NCBI GenBank assembly: GCA_023101885.1
Contig: JALPQD010000635.1
Coordinates: 124,001 to 188,000 of the forward strand
Reading direction: 5' to 3'
DNA from: Typhlomys cinereus
Lineage: Eukaryota > Chordata > Mammalia > Rodentia > Platacanthomyidae
Length of the DNA stretch: 64,000 nucleotides
The first letter of the stretch is position 1. Each line of letters opens with the position of its first letter. The notes below the pieces were generated by a model. That model searched no databases. It saw nothing but the letters and a program-made list of their open reading frames with translations, and was not told where the DNA came from. The translations under genes were made by a program, and so were the position numbers. Shown here piece by piece: positions 1-14,234 of the stretch.

Positions 1-1355
<1,355 letters not shown>

Positions 1356-1532
1356 CTAGTTCTTGAAGGGAGACTGGGTGCGCAGCCCTGGTCTCCACCC
1401 TGGTTCTCCTCCATTTGGGCCCCTCCCTGCCTTCATGGGGGTCTGCCTGAAAGGGCCCCGCAGACACAGGCGGCGCTTGGGCACCTGCTCGCTTTACCCA
1501 CCCCCACATCATACACAGGAGCCTTCAGTCTC

Positions 1533-1538
1533 ATTAAA
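1533..1538 (+). promoter_or_regulatory. WBP1: WBP1 poly(A) signal (ATTAAA)
   Basis: ATTAAA lies 178 bp after the WBP1 stop, the only close match to a poly(A) signal before the opposing MOGS 3' end. Confidence 0.65.
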
Positions 1539-1720
1539 GAGATGTAAACCAGCCGCTTGTGGGTGTGGGTGGACTAGACCTCCAGCTGCCTGGCACGGAC
1601 CGTAGTAGCAGCTTCGCAGGAACAAGCGGTGGCCACCTCATCTTTTCCTGAAGACACCAGGCAGCTCTGAGGCCCAGGCGAAGCTGGCAAAACATGAGTC
1701 TGGTAGTCTGTTTTTTCCCG

Positions 1721-1726
1721 TTTATT
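1721..1726 (-). promoter_or_regulatory. MOGS: MOGS poly(A) signal (AATAAA on minus)
   Basis: TTTATT on the plus strand reads AATAAA on minus, 136 bp past the MOGS stop codon. WBP1 and MOGS converge and may overlap at their 3' ends. Confidence 0.7.
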
Positions 1727-1861
1727 TTAGAAAAATAGACTCTGAGTTCACATTCACCCCAGGGTTGTGGGATGTTGGCAGGAGACACCCGAGATGAGGT
1801 GGTTCTGGGGCGGGAACCAAAGCCATCTGCAGGGCCCAGCAGCCTGGCTTTGCCCCGCCCC

Positions 1862-4800
1862 TCAGTAGTTCTCAGCCATGATCAGTAAGACCAGGCTGGT
1901 CCAGCCCTGGAAGGGGCGACACCCCATGCCCCGCCCATCCTGGTCGCTGTACTGTTCCCACAGGAACCCCGTAGCCTGGTACTGCCGCAGCACGGTGCTC
2001 ACCACGTTGGCACGGAGTTCGTGGTGGAGCTGGGCAGCCCGGGCCTGGTGGGGACCTTCCAGGCTGCCATAGTGGTGGAGCGCCCCCAAGGCCAGGTAGT
2101 TGATATTCAGCCACACGGCGCCCCGCCAGTAGGGAGGGTCGTGCTCGGAATTGCGCTGGCCGTAGAAGGCGCTGGAGGCCGCCAGGGAGCGCAATCCGAA
2201 GGGGCTCCAGAGGTGGCGGGGATCCGACAGGACGTCCAGCAGGGAGCCCAGGCGGGGTGAGCTGGGGTCCAGCAGCCTCAGGAGCAAGGGGAAAAGGGAG
2301 ACATAGCCCAGGGCGTCCACATACTGCAGGCGGGGCGCGGGCCGGCCGACCACCCGCACCAGCCCCTGGGGAGGCCTGGACTTCAGCTGAACTGCCTTGG
2401 TGTGGTTCCCAAAGTCAGCGAAGACCCCCAGATCTGGAGCCCAGTGCAGGTCATCCAGGCTCTTGGGGTTGGCCAGGGAGGCCGCCAGCGGGCCCAGCTG
2501 GGCAGCAGCCTCGGCCTCCCCCAGCCGCTCTGCCAGCCGCGCCAGCACCCGGGCACCCAGAGCCACCCAGCAGCGCAAGTCCAGGTGGCGCTCTGCGGGA
2601 GAAGGGTGTGAGGCCCTGGGGTAGTCATCCAGCCCTGAGGGGAGCGTCTTGGGGTTCAGCAGGGTGGGCAGGGCAGCGTCCCTACCCCGCCATCTGTAAG
2701 ACAGGGGCAAGGGCCCCACCTGGCTCTCGTGGAGCCAGGAGAACCAAGCACGCAGGCGCGGCAAGGCCTGGCGCAGGAAGGCCAGATCGGCAGGGTCGCC
2801 GCCTTCCAGCATGTGCAGCACAGGCAGCAGCAGGGTCGGGGGGTTGGCGTGGGCTGCCCGCTGGACGAGGAACTCGGGGGGCACGCGGGCTCGGGCCTCG
2901 TCCCCCAGGATCTGCTCCCGCCCTATCCAGCCGTCCGCGTTAAGCAGCCCCAGCCAGTGGCCCAGGACTTCTCGCGTGAGGCGGGGGTCCCAGCGCTGCA
3001 CCAGCAGCTGGTGAAAGCCCTCGTCCCAGAGGAAGCCCCGTGGGAAGAAGGAGCGGGAAGGTACCCCCGAGAAAAGGGGGACGGCCGGGAAGAGGACAGG
3101 GTCTCCCTTCTGCTCGGAGCTGTCGGCCCCCGTTTCGGGCAGCACCAGGCCCTGCCCATAGAAGTAACCGATGCCACCCAGGAGACCGCTGAGGGCCGCC
3201 TGCCCCAGAGCCCGCTCGGCGGGACCCAGGCCCTTCTCGCGGAGCCCGAAGGTCTTCTCGAAGCGCTCTTGGAAGGCCGCGGCGTGGCTCGCCAGGGCCT
3301 GGCTCAGCCGGCTGCCCGCCAGCTGCCCGAGGGCTTGGTTTCCTCCTGCCTGGGCGCTCCCAGACTCGAAGAGCAGCTCGAGGGAGAAGGGGGCTTTGAG
3401 GGTCACCTGCTGGATCAAGAAGTGGCCCTGCCCCCCGGGGCCCCTCTCCTCCCACTTCAGCGATCCCGGCAGCCCCAGGTAGCGGTCAGCAGAGGCCCCT
3501 GGGGGCCGGTGCTGGAACCAGCTCTTGAGGTGATTCTGCACCGTCTCGGTCAGCAGGGGCAGCCCGGGGTTGGACGACCAGAACACGTTGTAGCTGCGGG
3601 GCAAGAAGACCGAGGGGCTTCTGAACGGGGGCGGGGGTCTGGGAACCGGGCTGGTGGGAAGCAGGGCGGGCAGGGCACCCTAGATCCGCGTCCGCGCGCC
3701 CCTGTGCCCACTGACCTGCCGTGCTTGGGGGTGGTGCCCCCTGGGCTGGTGGGCGGCAGCAGTATCAGGCGGAAGTCCCCAAGCTCCGCAGTGTGCCCGC
3801 TGATGGACTTCAGCTGCCCTTTGGCTCCGACCTCGGGGAGCAGGTGGGCTTCCTGGCCGTCTGTGACTACGTAGAAGAACAGGGAGACCAGGGGCGGGGG
3901 CGAGGGGCCCGAGGCCTGCGGGCGACGAGGACGGTCTTAGTGACATCGTGGGGAGAGAGGGCGGGGCGGGGAGCGCGCGGTAAACGCGCAGCGGACGAGC
4001 GGAATACGGGGCATCCGGGCACAGCGCCCCTCCCTTACTTCAACCTGTGCCCTGTCATCGGGCTCTGCGGACAGGGGTGGTAGGCAGAGGTGCCATACGC
4101 TACTGACTAAGGGGGTGGCGGCCCCTGCTGTGAACCCCCATCTCGCTGCCGGTGCTGGGGAAGGGAGGGGGAATCTGGGCGGAGCCCGGGGGTCGTGAGA
4201 CCCTGACCTGAGGCTCCACCGTCACTCTCCAGCTCCAGTCCCCTCCGTGCTGACCCCCGGGCCTCTTGACGAACTCGGTGGTGAGTCTCAAGGCCCCATC
4301 CTGGATGTGCTGCCGCCCGAAGGAGACGCCGTCGTGGAACTCCCAGCCGTAGGGGCCCACGCCGTCGCCCTGCTCGCACGTGTGCCTGAGCTGGGGGATC
4401 CCCGGGGTGGCGCCCTGCTGCGCCCACATCAGTCCTGGGGGGCAGGGGCGCCGCGTGCGTCAAGAGGTGCTCTTCCCTCTCCAGGAGCTCTCCTCGTCCA
4501 TCCTCCCCACCCTGGCTCTGGCGGGAAGCTGGGGCACCCCGATCGAGCCCGCCCCTCCCCCCAGGGCCCGCTTACCGGTGAGGAGCGGCTTGGGGCTGCG
4601 AGTCTTCATTCCGAAGTAGACGTGGGGGCGGTAGGTGCCCCAGAAGAGCTCGGGGGCCACGGCGGGGCTGGAGGAGTCGGGGGGCAGCGCCGAGGGCGCC
4701 GAGTGCAGCGTGACCGCGCGCCGCGCGCGGACCCACAGCAGCGCCCAGCGCCCCGACAGGCCGAGGGCCAGGGCGATGACCACCACGGCCAGCGCCGCGC

Positions 4801-4924
4801 CCCCCACCGAGCCCCGCGCCGCGCCGCCGCGGCCATCCCGCCGCCCGGGGCCGCCGCGAGCCTTCTCCGCCGCCCGCGCTCCCTCCGCCGGCGCGCCGCG
4901 GCGCCGCCGCTCGCCACGCGCCAT
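1862..4924 (-). CDS. MOGS: Mannosyl-oligosaccharide glucosidase (ER alpha-glucosidase I, GH63)
   Basis: There are four coding exons: 4576-4924, 4208-4434, 3716-3915 and 1862-3593. They join in frame to 835 aa, close to the human 837. This enzyme removes the outermost glucose from Glc3Man9GlcNAc2 on new glycoproteins in the ER. It is a type II membrane protein: an Arg-rich cytosolic tail ([10 protein letters not shown], an ER-retention type signal), then a membrane anchor at about residues 43-65 ([14 protein letters not shown]...), then the lumenal GH63 region. Conserved barrel motifs are present, including [30 protein letters not shown] and [16 protein letters not shown]; acid/base residues are expected in the SGLDDYPR and WEQY blocks by family analogy. 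The start ATG (4922-4924) lies in a CpG island and matches the family N-terminus. All introns are short. No damage was seen. Confidence 0.97.
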
Positions 4925-5170
4925 CCCGGCACCAGCCCGCGCGCGGGGCGCAGGAGGCCGCCGAGCCCGGGTCTGCCCGCTGCGCCGGTCCCGGTGCCCA
5001 CCCGCCTGTCAACCGCAGCCGCCGGCCCGCGCCGCGCCGCGCCGCGCCGCGCGCCCGCCGGAAGTCCCGCCCCGCCACGTCATGTCAAACCCGAGCCCGG
5101 AAGCGCGGGGTCGGCGGTGGGCGCCGCGGCCCCGCCAGGTGCGCTCGGTGGCTCCTGGGCTCAGAGGAAA
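4690..5170 (-). promoter_or_regulatory. MOGS: CpG-island promoter of MOGS
   Basis: This block is very GC- and CpG-rich and covers the MOGS first exon and upstream sequence, with a run of GCCGC/GCGCC repeats near 5025-5055. It ends abruptly at about 5170, where AT-richer repeat DNA begins. Confidence 0.6.
5075..5082 (-). promoter_or_regulatory. Candidate XBP1/UPR element (TGACGTGG)
   Basis: CCACGTCA on plus reads TGACGTGG on minus, the core bound by XBP1/ATF6-type factors. It lies about 150 bp upstream of the MOGS ATG, which would suit an ER-lumen enzyme. Only the motif and its position are seen; regulation is inferred. Confidence 0.35.
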
Positions 5171-5299
5171 CCCGTCTCACTTGGAGGGTTTTGTTCTCCC
5201 TTAAAGAAGGACCATGCAAAGGCCTGTGTGTGTGTGTGTGTGTCTGTCTGTCCGTCTGTCTTGGAGGGTTACGTTGTTTGGAACTTACTGCGTGGCTAA

Positions 5300-5400
5300 G
5301 GTTTGGTTTTGAGTCAAGGTCTTGCTATGTTATAGCCCAGGATAGCATAGAACTCGGGACTCTTCGGCCTCCAGGCCCATGTCACCACGCCCGCCTCTAA
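5300..5400 (-). mobile_element. B1-like SINE (antisense)
   Basis: The stretch shows the typical reverse B1 signature: a GAGTCAAGGTCTTGCTATGT-type start, CATAGAACTCGGGACTCTTC, and an end near CACCACGCCCGCC. Another antisense B1-like copy sits at about 5775-5890. Confidence 0.6.
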
Positions 5401-7794
5401 TATGTCACTTCTACACACAGCTGCCCAGCTTCAGAAAACCATGGATGGCCTGTAAAATACTAGTTAACTTGGCCCAGATCACAGCTGGCTACTCCACGGA
5501 AGCCCGGTGCCACCAGGTGACTTCCAAGTCCTCTCTTTCAACGGCACCCAGCTCTAGCTCACCTCCTCACCGGTCAGGGGGGCATGGAGCCAGGCCGTGC
5601 ATCTAATGTGTTTATCATATGCTTGCACGCCCAGGATACTTGCATGCTGGGCAAACGCTTCACCCCCCAGCTGCATGGCAGCGCCCGCACCTAACTGCAG
5701 AAGGCATTTCCTTTCCTGCAGGTCTGTAGAGACTGTACACAGAGGAAGTCTGGAAGCAACCTTTTAGGGGGACGAGGTGAGGGAGACACACAGGGTCTCA
5801 CTAGGCAGCTCAGATTGTTGAAACTCACTACATAGCCAGGCTGACCCTCACTCAAGATCCCCCCCGCACCAGCCTCCTGAGTGCTTTGACCACAGCTTAA
5901 AGTGTAACGTTGAGTGCAGGCGACACAAATGTCCAGTATGTACGGGTGACTGATGTCCACAGCTGACATTCTGTTCAGGAGCTAGGGGAGAAAAATCCTG
6001 TACTTGTTCACACAGGAATGCAATTTTTATGATATCTCAGAATGTTTTTATTACTTTGTCAACTCCCTCCCCCATATACATTTCTTAAAAATGTATCAGT
6101 GGTTTGTTACGTTCTCGGTAGGAAACCTACCACATAAATTTATGAATGAAAGTTCCCTTTGTTGGAACAGAAACACAGCCTTTGAGCCGGAGGCCTTCTG
6201 GTGAGCCTGGCACTGCACTAGGCATCACACTCTCTGGGCCACCTGGCCCTCCTGCAGTCTGAGCTTCCATGCTGTGGCTGCTAGAGGTCAGTGTCACTGA
6301 GGAGTGGTGAGGGTGACATAGCAGACATCTGCTTCTGTGCAGACTGATGTCTGGAGTGTTCAGGAAGGACTCTAGGGAGGGGCCGGCCACAATGCTTAGG
6401 GAAAACCATTCTCATCCGGTGGCCCCGGGGGCCAGCCGGATGGTCTCAGGTGAGACAGGCAGTAACTGGCTGTCACTTGCCCACTAAAGGGTTTTTGTTT
6501 GCCCATAAGCCAGCAGCTTGGGGGGGGGTAATACCCAGGCCTCTGCAGCTTCACCCGCTCAGATACCGTCACTCGTCACCTCAGTGGGTCTCGTGACAGT
6601 GGCTGGAAGTGAGATGGGCAGTGGTATGTGTCGTCCCTAAGGTTTTTCTGGGCAGCCAGGGCAGCTCCACCTGGGCACCAGTACCAGGCTTTCTCACCCG
6701 GCCGCCTTGTGGGATAGGAAAGACAGAGGTAGCTGTTTTTTGCGTCTTCAATCCTGCCATGGGTAAATCCAGAACCAGAGCCCACGAGCACAGAGGAGGG
6801 CAGCTCCACTGTCTCCTGCTATCCGGAGACATGGCAAAGGACCCGCCCAACTGCACAGCTGTGTGAGGACAGAACTGGGATGGCAACTTCAGCCTGGCTC
6901 TGTGCTTCCTTATCCCGCCTCCAAGGAGGTCAAAAGACCACCTCAGGTGTCCTTTATTTTTTGAAGGACTGTCATTTAAAAAAACATTGGCAAGAGAAAA
7001 CATATATGCCAAGGTGCTAAGTGGAGGTCAGAGGGCAACTTTTGCATACTGGTTCTCTCCTTCCAGCTTAGGGGCTGCAGGGGTTGAACTCCGGCTGCAG
7101 GCTTGCATGTGGGCGCCTTCTGCTGAGTCGCCTACTACCGTCTATGTACTGCAGAGCTCAGGCAGGTGCAGGAGCCGCGGCCAACACGGGGAAGGCACCT
7201 TAGCAGTGGGCCTGGCGAATGGAGCGCAGGGCACCAGGTGTGCGCACAGACACTTTACCCGCTAGACCACCTAACTCACTGGCCCTCCACTTTATTCTTG
7301 AGACGGGCTCTCTCTCACTGAACGTTGGGGTTAGGGGGCTGGCCCCGCACCAGCCTTGGCTCCGCCCCAGGCTGAGTTGACAGGGCTCTCTGCCCAGCTC
7401 TTGGGTGTGAGCTGGGATCGGGACTCAGGTCCTTGTTCACGCAGTTGGCATTACTCAAAAGCCGTCTTCCTAAACTGTTTTCCTTTTCAGAGGGAAAAAC
7501 AAGTGGGGAGGGGCGTGGGAGTCTTTCAAATACCCTTCTAGGTGGAAGAGGTACAATGATGTTGCAGGGGAGGGGCGGTCAGGGGAAATATCCGCCAAAG
7601 CGCGGGGCAGCCAAGAGCAGCAGATCCGTGATGCCTCCCTGAGCAGCCGAGAGCTCCCTGGCCCAGCTCCCTGCTCTCTTCTCCTCTTACCTTCAGCTCG
7701 CCCAACCTGCGGCAGAACCCAGTGCCTGTGCCCCCGAACTGCCACCAGGCCACATGTAATGTGAATACTTGTCCACAACAAGAGAATTTCCTGT

Positions 7795-8235
7795 GAGACA
7801 ACTCAGTGGGTAGATGCGTGTATTGAAACCCTGGCAACTTGAGTTCAGTCCCCAGCAGCTCACACGGCCAACGGCAAGAACAGACTCTCGGTTTGTCCTC
7901 TGCTCTCCACCTGAGCTCTGTGGCACGCTTGTGGTCTACCTTTAAACAAATATTTTGTAATTTTATCTTTTTTTTGTTTGTTTCCGGTGCTGGGGACCGA
8001 ACCCAGGGCCTCCACTGAGCTAAATCCCCAACCCCCTTTAAACAAATATTTTAAAGGGGGAATAATGGAGCTGATGAGGTAACCCGAAGGTCGGGTGCTG
8101 CTCACACACCCGAGAGACCGGAGTTTGCTGCTGGGAGCTCACATGGTAGAAAGAACTGACTCCCGACACTGACCTCTGAGCGCCCTGCGCACTGGGCACG
8201 TATGTGCACGTCTTCTCTCTCAAAAGAGGGAGAAA
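7795..8235 (+). mobile_element. Two B3-type SINEs flanking an ID element
   Basis: Copies at about 7795-7935 and 8065-8235 carry a CTCAGTGGGTAGA-type or degraded A-box, a GAGTTCAGTCCCCAGCAGCTCACA-type B-box region, and the downstream GTCCTCTG or ACTGACCTCTG segment of B3/B2 elements. Between them, 7983-8042 is an antisense ID element (GGTGCTGGGGACCGAACCCA ... AGCTAAATCCCCAACCCC). Confidence 0.55.
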
Positions 8236-8529
8236 TGGAAGAATATGTCCTTTGTCACATGACATGCACGAATTGACTTTTTCTTCCATTTAATCCCCTA
8301 AAATGATTTCGTGGTTCTCACTGATGGGCATCAACCCAAGCACAGAGAACGCTTCAGGTGTCATTGCTGAAGCCAGCAGCGGTGAGAGGCAAGCAGTCGC
8401 CAGCAGCAAGGATGACTGGGGACATGGAGCAGGCAGGAGAATGAACGCAAGCCACACGGGAAGATGGATGGGAACGGAGACCAAGCACATCAGTCCGATC
8501 CCACGGCCTCCTGCGTGCTTTGTCTGCTT

Positions 8530-8912
8530 TGTCACTGCACCCCAAACCTCTTCCAGCTGCTCTACCCCTGAGCCCCAAACTTCTTGCAGCTGCTCTACCA
8601 CTGAGCCCCAAACCTCTTCCAGCTGCTCTATCACTGAGCCCCAAACCTCTTCCAGCTGTTCTACTACTGCACCCCACACCTCTTCCAGCTGCTCTACCAG
8701 AGCCCCAAACCTCTTCCAGCTTTTCTACTACAGCACCCCAAACCTCTTCCAGCTGCTCTGCCACTGAGCCCCAAACCTCTTCCAGCTCTCTGCCACTGAG
8801 CCCCAAACCTCTTCCAGCTCTCTGCCACTGAGCCCCAAACCTCTTCCAGCTCTCTGCCACTGAGCCCCAAACCTCTTCCAGCTGCTCTGCCACTGCACCC
8901 CAAACCTCTTCT
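8530..8912. repeat. Minisatellite, about 33-bp unit
   Basis: Around 12 tandem copies of a CCCCAAACCTCTTCCAGCTG + CTCTACCACTGAG unit, with some shortened by 3-4 bp. The Pro/Ser-rich and Glu/Val-Trp-rich frames on both strands come from this repeat. Confidence 0.9.
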
Positions 8913-9244
8913 TGCTCAGTTGACCAGGATGGTCTTGAACCTGGTGAGTCCCAGGCCAAGCTTTGATTTGTGCCTCTCCTGCCTTCACCTCCCGAGTCGC
9001 TGGCATACAGCTCAGCTACCCCCTTTTCTTTCAATACCTGAGCAGACTGGTTGGCCGCGCAGGGAGAGGAGGAAGGCAGAACTTTTCCAGTCCAAGGGGC
9101 CAAGCAGATGAAGTGGCTCTGAAAACAGCAGGAGAGTCGCGGGAGAGGCAAATGCGTGTACAGTTAATTCTGCTTGAGCGGACTGCTGGGGATACAGACG
9201 TTGGAAGCGGCCTGACCTTGACCGCCGGGAGATGGGGCTGTAGG

Positions 9245-9300
9245 AGCTCCGCTCTTGCCTAGCACGAGGCCCTGGGACCCACCCCGGGTACCACAAAAAC
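9245..9300 (+). mobile_element. ID-type SINE fragment
   Basis: GCTCTTGCCTAGCACGAGGC followed by CCTGGGACCCACCCCGGGTA and CCACAAAAAC matches the tRNA-Ala-like ID element with its short A-rich tail. A related 3' half occurs at 12296-12360 in CCDC142. Confidence 0.6.
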
Positions 9301-9302
9301 CA

Positions 9303-9440
9303 CATGCGGTGCCCTGTGCCTGTAACTCCAGGATTGGCAGATGAAGGCGGGAGGATCAGGAGCCCGAGACCACCCTGACCTGTACAGTCAGTTCTGGGCC
9401 AGTCTGGGCCACATGAGACTCTGTCTCAAAAACAAAACTA
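9303..9440 (+). mobile_element. B1-like SINE (sense)
   Basis: The element runs from CGGTGCCCTGTGCCTGTAAC through GGCGGGAGGATCAGGAGCCC to ACTCTGTCTCAAAAACAAAA, the 7SL-derived B1 layout. Confidence 0.65.
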
Positions 9441-9614
9441 AAGGGTTTAGCCCGAGGGAGAAGCTCCGGTTAGGCAGAAGGGATGCCCACGAAGGAGCTT
9501 TGGTAAGGGTGAAGGCCCCGACCTTACGGGCACAAGGGAAAGGTCCAAGAAGGGGTAAATTAAGAGTGAAGGAGCTGCTGAGAAAGGACAACTGGAGGCG
9601 GGCGCGGGGAGGTG

Positions 9615-9900
9615 TCTGGAGCCCCGGCACCGAGGGAGCCCCGGCACCGAGGGAGCCCCGGCACCGAGGGAGCCCCAGCACTGAAGGGAGCCCCGGCACC
9701 GAGGGAGCCCCAGCACTGAAGGGAGCCCCGGCACCGAGGGAGCCCCGGCACTGAAGGGAGCCCCGGCACCGAGGGAGCCCCGGCACCGAGGGAGCCCCGG
9801 CACCGAGGGAGCCCCGGCACTGAAGGGAGCCCCGGCACCGAGGGAGCCCCGGCACCGAGGGAGCCCCGGCACCGAGGGAGCCCCGGCACCGAGGGAGGCC
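9615..9900. repeat. Minisatellite, 17/18-bp unit
   Basis: About 16 tandem copies of GCCCCGGCACCGAGGGA, with interspersed 18-bp variants (GCCCCGGCACTGAAGGGA). It lies 250 bp downstream of the MRPL53 stop. Confidence 0.92.
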
Positions 9901-10148
9901 CACCCGGCCCACCCTGGCAACCCCGCTTCTCTTACGCAGACCCCTGTCTCCAAGACACAGGCCCAGACGAGGACGAGCACACAGTGCTGGCTTGGCAAAT
10001 GTAATTAGGAGGAACTTGAGTGACGGATGCGCCCAGAGAGAGACGCCAGGGCCCCCCAGGCCACCCCCCACGCCCCCCCAGGGGGAGATCACGGCTGAGC
10101 CTCGCTCTTCTTCACTGTCCTGGCTTCGGGCTGGGGTCGTCTGCGCCA

Positions 10149-11420
<1,272 letters not shown>

Positions 11421-11910
11421 GCCAGGTAAGCCTCAGGGCTCGGGCCGCCTCCCCCCGGGGCGTTCAACAGGTGAGGCATCTGGGCTCGGGGTGCTCCTGG
11501 CCGAAGCGGGGGTGCCAAGCTGTCCAGGTGGTGGAGGCTGCTGGTGGGCCGCTCCGTGTCGTTGCCCACACCTGGGGGCAGGAGTGGAGGCAGAAGGTTG
11601 GGCAGGTGCTCGAGAGCCGGGTCGTCGGCAGGCGGGGTGGAGCGGGGGACTCACAGCAGCAGGGAGGCCTTCTGCGGGCAGGACGCCGGGGCAGGGGCTG
11701 CTGCAGCAGACACAGCAGGGCCCCCTCCAGCCTCTGGAAGACGCTGAGCCGCAGCAGGGTGCGGCGGAGCTCGGGGGACAGGCCCCACCGCTCCTCCTCC
11801 AGCAGCTCGCCCACCACTCCGAAGTCTCGGCGCAGCTGCCGCGCCCCCTGCAGACTGGATGTGCCGGCAGCATGTGGCCTCCGCCCTCGCCTCCACCGCT
11901 CCCCACCCGC

Positions 11911-11942
11911 CCGGATCCCACCTGAACCGGATCCCACCTGAA
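11911..11942 (-). repeat. 16-bp tandem duplication carrying the CCDC142 exon 7 donor
   Basis: CCGGATCCCACCTGAA occurs at 11911-11926 and again at 11927-11942. Each copy contains the same minus-strand donor context TTCAG|GTGGG. The family frame requires the copy at 11938/11937; the other donor (11922/11921) would add 16 nt and shift the frame. Confidence 0.85.
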
Positions 11943-12659
11943 CCGGATCCCGTGGCTGAGGATGTGGTCAAGCCAGGCGCCCAGCGTGGCTGTCAGTGCC
12001 TGGCCCAGGGCAGGGGCCTGGGCTTGGGGTGTCATTCCCTGTAATCCCTGCAACACAGGCTCCAATACGGTGCGGACCACCAACCCGGCATAGTCACTAG
12101 GAGCGCTGGGGAGTTCTGCAGTGGGAGGAGAGAAAGGATCCCTAAATGGGAGCGCTTGGGCAAAGCAGGGGCGATGTCTGAGGGAAGGGCACGGAAGGAG
12201 GGGAACTGATGGACACTGGGATGAGGAGATAAATTTGAAGGGGTTGAGCCAGCGGGAACTCTGGAAGGAAAAGCCGGATGGGAAGTTCCTGGGGGCGGAG
12301 CTTAGCTTGCATGCAGAGTCCTGAATTCCATCCCCGAACCACAAAGAAAAAGAAAAATTACCAGGACACAGACGAAGCTTCCAGTACCGACCCCGAGGCA
12401 TGAGCAGCGCGAGGCCCTGTGTGGCTTGTTTGTAACATTCTTGGAAAAAGAGATTCAGGGACTCTTCCGGCAGGAGCTGCGGGATTGAGGTGTGAGAGAA
12501 TAAGGGGTCATCCACCATCCACCTAGGCTTGGCCAGCTCGATGCCTGACAGTACAGTGCTGGGTTGTAAACCAAGGCTGCTCATTTTCTGAGGAGAGATG
12601 TCCTCGCTTTCTCGCAGTTTCTAGAGCCCTGCACCCAAACAGCCGTGTTCAAATCATCA

Positions 12660-13650
12660 GGTCAGGAATGGCACGAGCCCATAATCCCAGCACCCAAGAG
12701 ACAAGCAGGATTAGGGTTCAACTCTAGCCGTCGGCCATAAAGCAAGCTGAAGGCCAGCCTAGGATATGTGAACCCTCAAAAAGCAAAGAGAAGATAAAAA
12801 ACTACCACCCAACTGTGGTTCATAACCCGCTGAAAGCATCCACCAGGCAGGTGGGCAGAGGCTGAGGAGAAAGCAATTTAAATGACCAGGTTGTCACCCA
12901 GAGGCGGCCGGGAACTGGATGGACACAGAAAAATACCATGTGGATCCGGGATGCTTTGGAAGGCTGCTCTTTACTGCCTACTACGTTTCTGCAAAGCGAC
13001 TATAACCACAGAAGAAGAAGAAATAGAGAACAATGAAGGCTGTTCTGAAGCCCTTCCCAAGAACTGGAAGAACGAGGGTGTTGGGGCCAGCAAAGGGGCT
13101 CAGCAGTTAAAGATGTCTGTGCACAAGTCCGGCAGCCTGGTTCAACCCCCAGAGCCCACATGGTAGGACAGAACCAACTCCTGAAAGTTGTCCTTTGGTA
13201 CAACCTGTGCCCGCCATGCCTGCTCATTCACTCTCTCAAAAAAAAAATATATACATGTGTATATATATATGAAGAAATGGAGCATACTGAAGCAGCTGTG
13301 CAGAGACGGCAAGGGCCAGGCCAGGCTGATCGACACAGTGACACTCGCCTGTGACCTCAGCGCTGGCAGAGGTCACAGAAACAAGAGGGGCGTAGGGTGG
13401 TAGAATACAGGGATCTACAGAAAACATGTCGGGAGGCCTGGGGAGGCCGATGAGGGAAATCATCATTGGTGCCTCGACATGTCACCTGTCTAAACCTAAA
13501 CGCGTCTGTCCTGCAGCAAACCAAGACTCCCCTCCTGCAATCCTTGGCGTGGTCTTGCTATGCCACCTGGGATGATCTCAAAGCCCCCATCCCCCTGCCT
13601 CAACCTCCCTGAGTGCTAGACTCCTGGTGTGGACCACCCTGCCCTCTGCC
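12660..13650. mobile_element. SINE cluster in CCDC142 intron 5
   Basis: A sense B1-like copy (about 12660-12800), a B3-type copy (about 13095-13245) with an A-rich/TATA tail, a degraded B1-like piece (about 13330-13440) and an antisense B1-like copy (about 13545-13650) lie one after another. The intron spans 12477-15492. Confidence 0.55.
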
Positions 13651-14234
13651 ACCAACCCCCACGCCCCTTATACACGCCTCCACTCAGGTCTGTCCTCTCC
13701 CAAGGGACCACTGAACTGCCCACCTCAGCGACCCCTGCTGCTCCCCAGCCACTAGCTTTGCCACTAGCGCTGTAGCACCTTGGAGCCACCATGTGCCCAC
13801 CAGGGCTTTCCTCGGGGCCCCACGGCCACCCCGCCCCTCATAAGCCTACTCTGAGCCAGGCTGACTTTACAGAGACGCCTCCCAGCCACCCGAGAGCTCT
13901 GGGGGCCGGAAGAGCCAAACCCAAGACTTGGTCATTAGGATGCCGCGGGTGAGCAGAATGGAGCGCAAAGGAGCTTCCTGCATAAACAGAAGAGTCTTAG
14001 GAGACAGAGGACAGCTTGACAAGGCAGCGCCTGTCGGCATTCCCAAGCCGCAGGCAGCAGAGACCTGCGGTGCACCAGTGAAGAGCCATTTTCTCCCTAG
14101 AAGCCTTGAACCACACGAGGCTCTTGTACTTTTTATTCTGAGTACTAGGGATCAAAGCCAAGGCCTGACACGTGCTCAGCAAGGCAAACACTGCTTTTTA
14201 AGTCACAGTATAAGTTTACAACCCACCGCTTGGA

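Larger units (their letters stand above)
5171..9980. other. Intergenic repeat-rich DNA between MOGS and MRPL53
   Basis: No gene is supported here. The stretch holds a TG/TCTG run (5225-5265), antisense B1-like SINEs (about 5300-5400 and 5775-5890), B3-type SINEs (about 7020-7290, 7795-7935, 8065-8235), an ID element (7983-8042), two minisatellites and a sense B1 (9303-9440). All long frames in it are repeat-derived. Confidence 0.6.
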
